A stretch of DNA of 64,000 nt from Lachnospiraceae bacterium MC2017. Lineage in GTDB: Bacteria; Bacillota; Clostridia; Lachnospirales; Lachnospiraceae. The notes under the pieces are model-generated. The model was given only the letters and a program-made list of their open reading frames with translations. It did no database searches and was not told where the DNA came from. The stretch is from contig JNJK01000013.1 of NCBI GenBank assembly GCA_000701625.1, positions 1 through 64,000 of the forward strand, in the 5' to 3' direction. This document shows positions 63,357-64,000 of the stretch, piece by piece. The position numbers were made by a program, and so were the translations under genes. How positions within the stretch are numbered: the first letter of the stretch is position 1; every line of letters starts with the position of its first letter.

Positions 63357-64000
63357 AGCACTGCTTAAGATATGTAATCTTACTAAAAATTATAATGACA
63401 CTCCGGACTCTGAAAATATACTTGATAATATGAATTTCAGCATAAACGAGGGTGACTTCCTGTCTATCCTCGGTCCCTCCGGATGCGGAAAAACAACACT
63501 CATTCGTTGTATCTGCGGTTTTGAATCCTATGAAGGCGAGATCCTTGTTGACGGCAAAAAAGTAACTAAGCCCGGAATGGATCGTATGATGGTATTTCAG
63601 AGCTTTGATCAGCTCTATCCCTGGAAAACAGTTCGCGGAAACATCGAATATCCGCTGAAAAAAATGGGGATTCGAGATAAGGCAGAGTTAGATAAGATTG
63701 TAAAAAGACATCTGGAACTTATCGGTCTTTCCGGCTACGAAGACTTCTATCCGCACCAGCTAAGCGGCGGAATGAAGCAGCGTGTAGCGATCGCACGGGC
63801 ACTTGCACTCCGTCCCCGTATCATGCTCATGGATGAACCCTTCGCAGCGCTCGATGCCATGACCCGAAATAAACTCCAGCGTGAGCTTCATGAAATAGCA
63901 GAAAAAGAAAAACTAACAGTTATCTTCATCACTCACAACATTCAGGAAGCCCTCGTTTTAGGAACACGCGTTATGTTGATGTCAAAACACGGTGAATTAA
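63346..64000 (+). CDS. ABC transporter ATP-binding protein, NitT/TauT (SsuB) type (partial)
   Basis: Open from an ATG at 63346 to the window end (218 codons). It has Walker A GPSGCGKTTLI, Q-loop VFQSFDQLYPWKTV, signature LSGGMKQRVAIARALALRP and Walker B IMLMDEPFAALDAMTR, then the H-loop FITHNIQEAL. It overlaps the permease gene by 11 nt. Only the C-terminal end is missing. Confidence 0.92.
   Translation, partial: METEALLKICNLTKNYNDTPDSENILDNMNFSINEGDFLSILGPSGCGKTTLIRCICGFESYEGEILVDGKKVTKPGMDRMMVFQSFDQLYPWKTVRGNIEYPLKKMGIRDKAELDKIVKRHLELIGLSGYEDFYPHQLSGGMKQRVAIARALALRPRIMLMDEPFAALDAMTRNKLQRELHEIAEKEKLTVIFITHNIQEALVLGTRVMLMSKHGEL

Overview
The window looks like chromosomal DNA of a rumen or gut Lachnospiraceae, probably Butyrivibrio or a close relative (Pseudobutyrivibrio, Roseburia). 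The grounds are Firmicutes-type ribosome binding sites, lipoprotein-style binding proteins rich in Ala and Ser, a domain-permuted family 3 glucosidase of the Butyrivibrio/Ruminococcus kind, YesM/YesN-type regulators, an MscL with a zinc ribbon, and low to moderate GC. I saw no rRNA, tRNA, phage module, CRISPR array or intact insertion sequence. Most of the DNA is a carbohydrate-scavenging landscape interrupted by small palindromic repeats.

Layout. 1-2301: 5' part of a large secreted surface protein (minus), with a ten-unit CTGTG repeat and a terminator-like hairpin in its leader. 2642-3093: remnant of an Rpn/PD-(D/E)XK family transposase. 3099-6835: sugar ABC transporter (permease, double ATPase, binding protein). 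7081-8520: GPH-family symporter. 8832-11240: AraC regulator fused to a GH39-like domain that seems to lack its acid/base residue. 11493-16147: five-gene operon with a C-glycoside deglycosidase-like pair (alpha TIM barrel plus DUF6379-type beta subunit), two Gfo/Idh/MocA oxidoreductases and a second isomerase-fold protein. 16720-22645: sucrose/fructan operon (GH32, LacI, CUT1 ABC) with a clear promoter and operators. 22970-25527: secreted nucleoside hydrolase and an odd protein with a nitrilase-type domain. 25546-28498: polar amino-acid ABC transporter. 28722-31865: two paralogous AAA ATPases with PD-(D/E)XK-like C-termini. 32107-44662: GH3, a GH106-like hydrolase, a CUT1 ABC transporter and a YesM/YesN two-component system. 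44642-57490: split ThrE-type exporter, zinc-ribbon membrane protein, LysR plus cysteine desulfidase-like enzyme, membrane GDPD, Pgi, Na+/alanine symporter, MscL. 57610-58966: HipBST-like toxin-antitoxin pair. 59355-64000: two aldo/keto reductases, LysR, and the start of a SsuC/SsuB-type ABC operon that leaves the window.

How the genes may work together. The segment from about 3.1 to 16.1 kb reads as one glycoside-use locus. Two importers bring in a glycoside; oxidoreductases oxidise the sugar at C3; the deglycosidase pair cleaves the oxidised glycoside by elimination; the AraC-GH39 protein may sense the ligand. The segment from 32 to 44.7 kb is a second, separate plant-glycan locus.

Three families of small structured repeats lie between genes: a 146-bp element with perfect 8-bp target duplications (two copies), a ~155-bp family with a covarying closing stem (three full copies plus derivatives), and a 194-bp family with covarying stems (three copies). 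These repeats and the deglycosidase locus are the parts most worth a second look.
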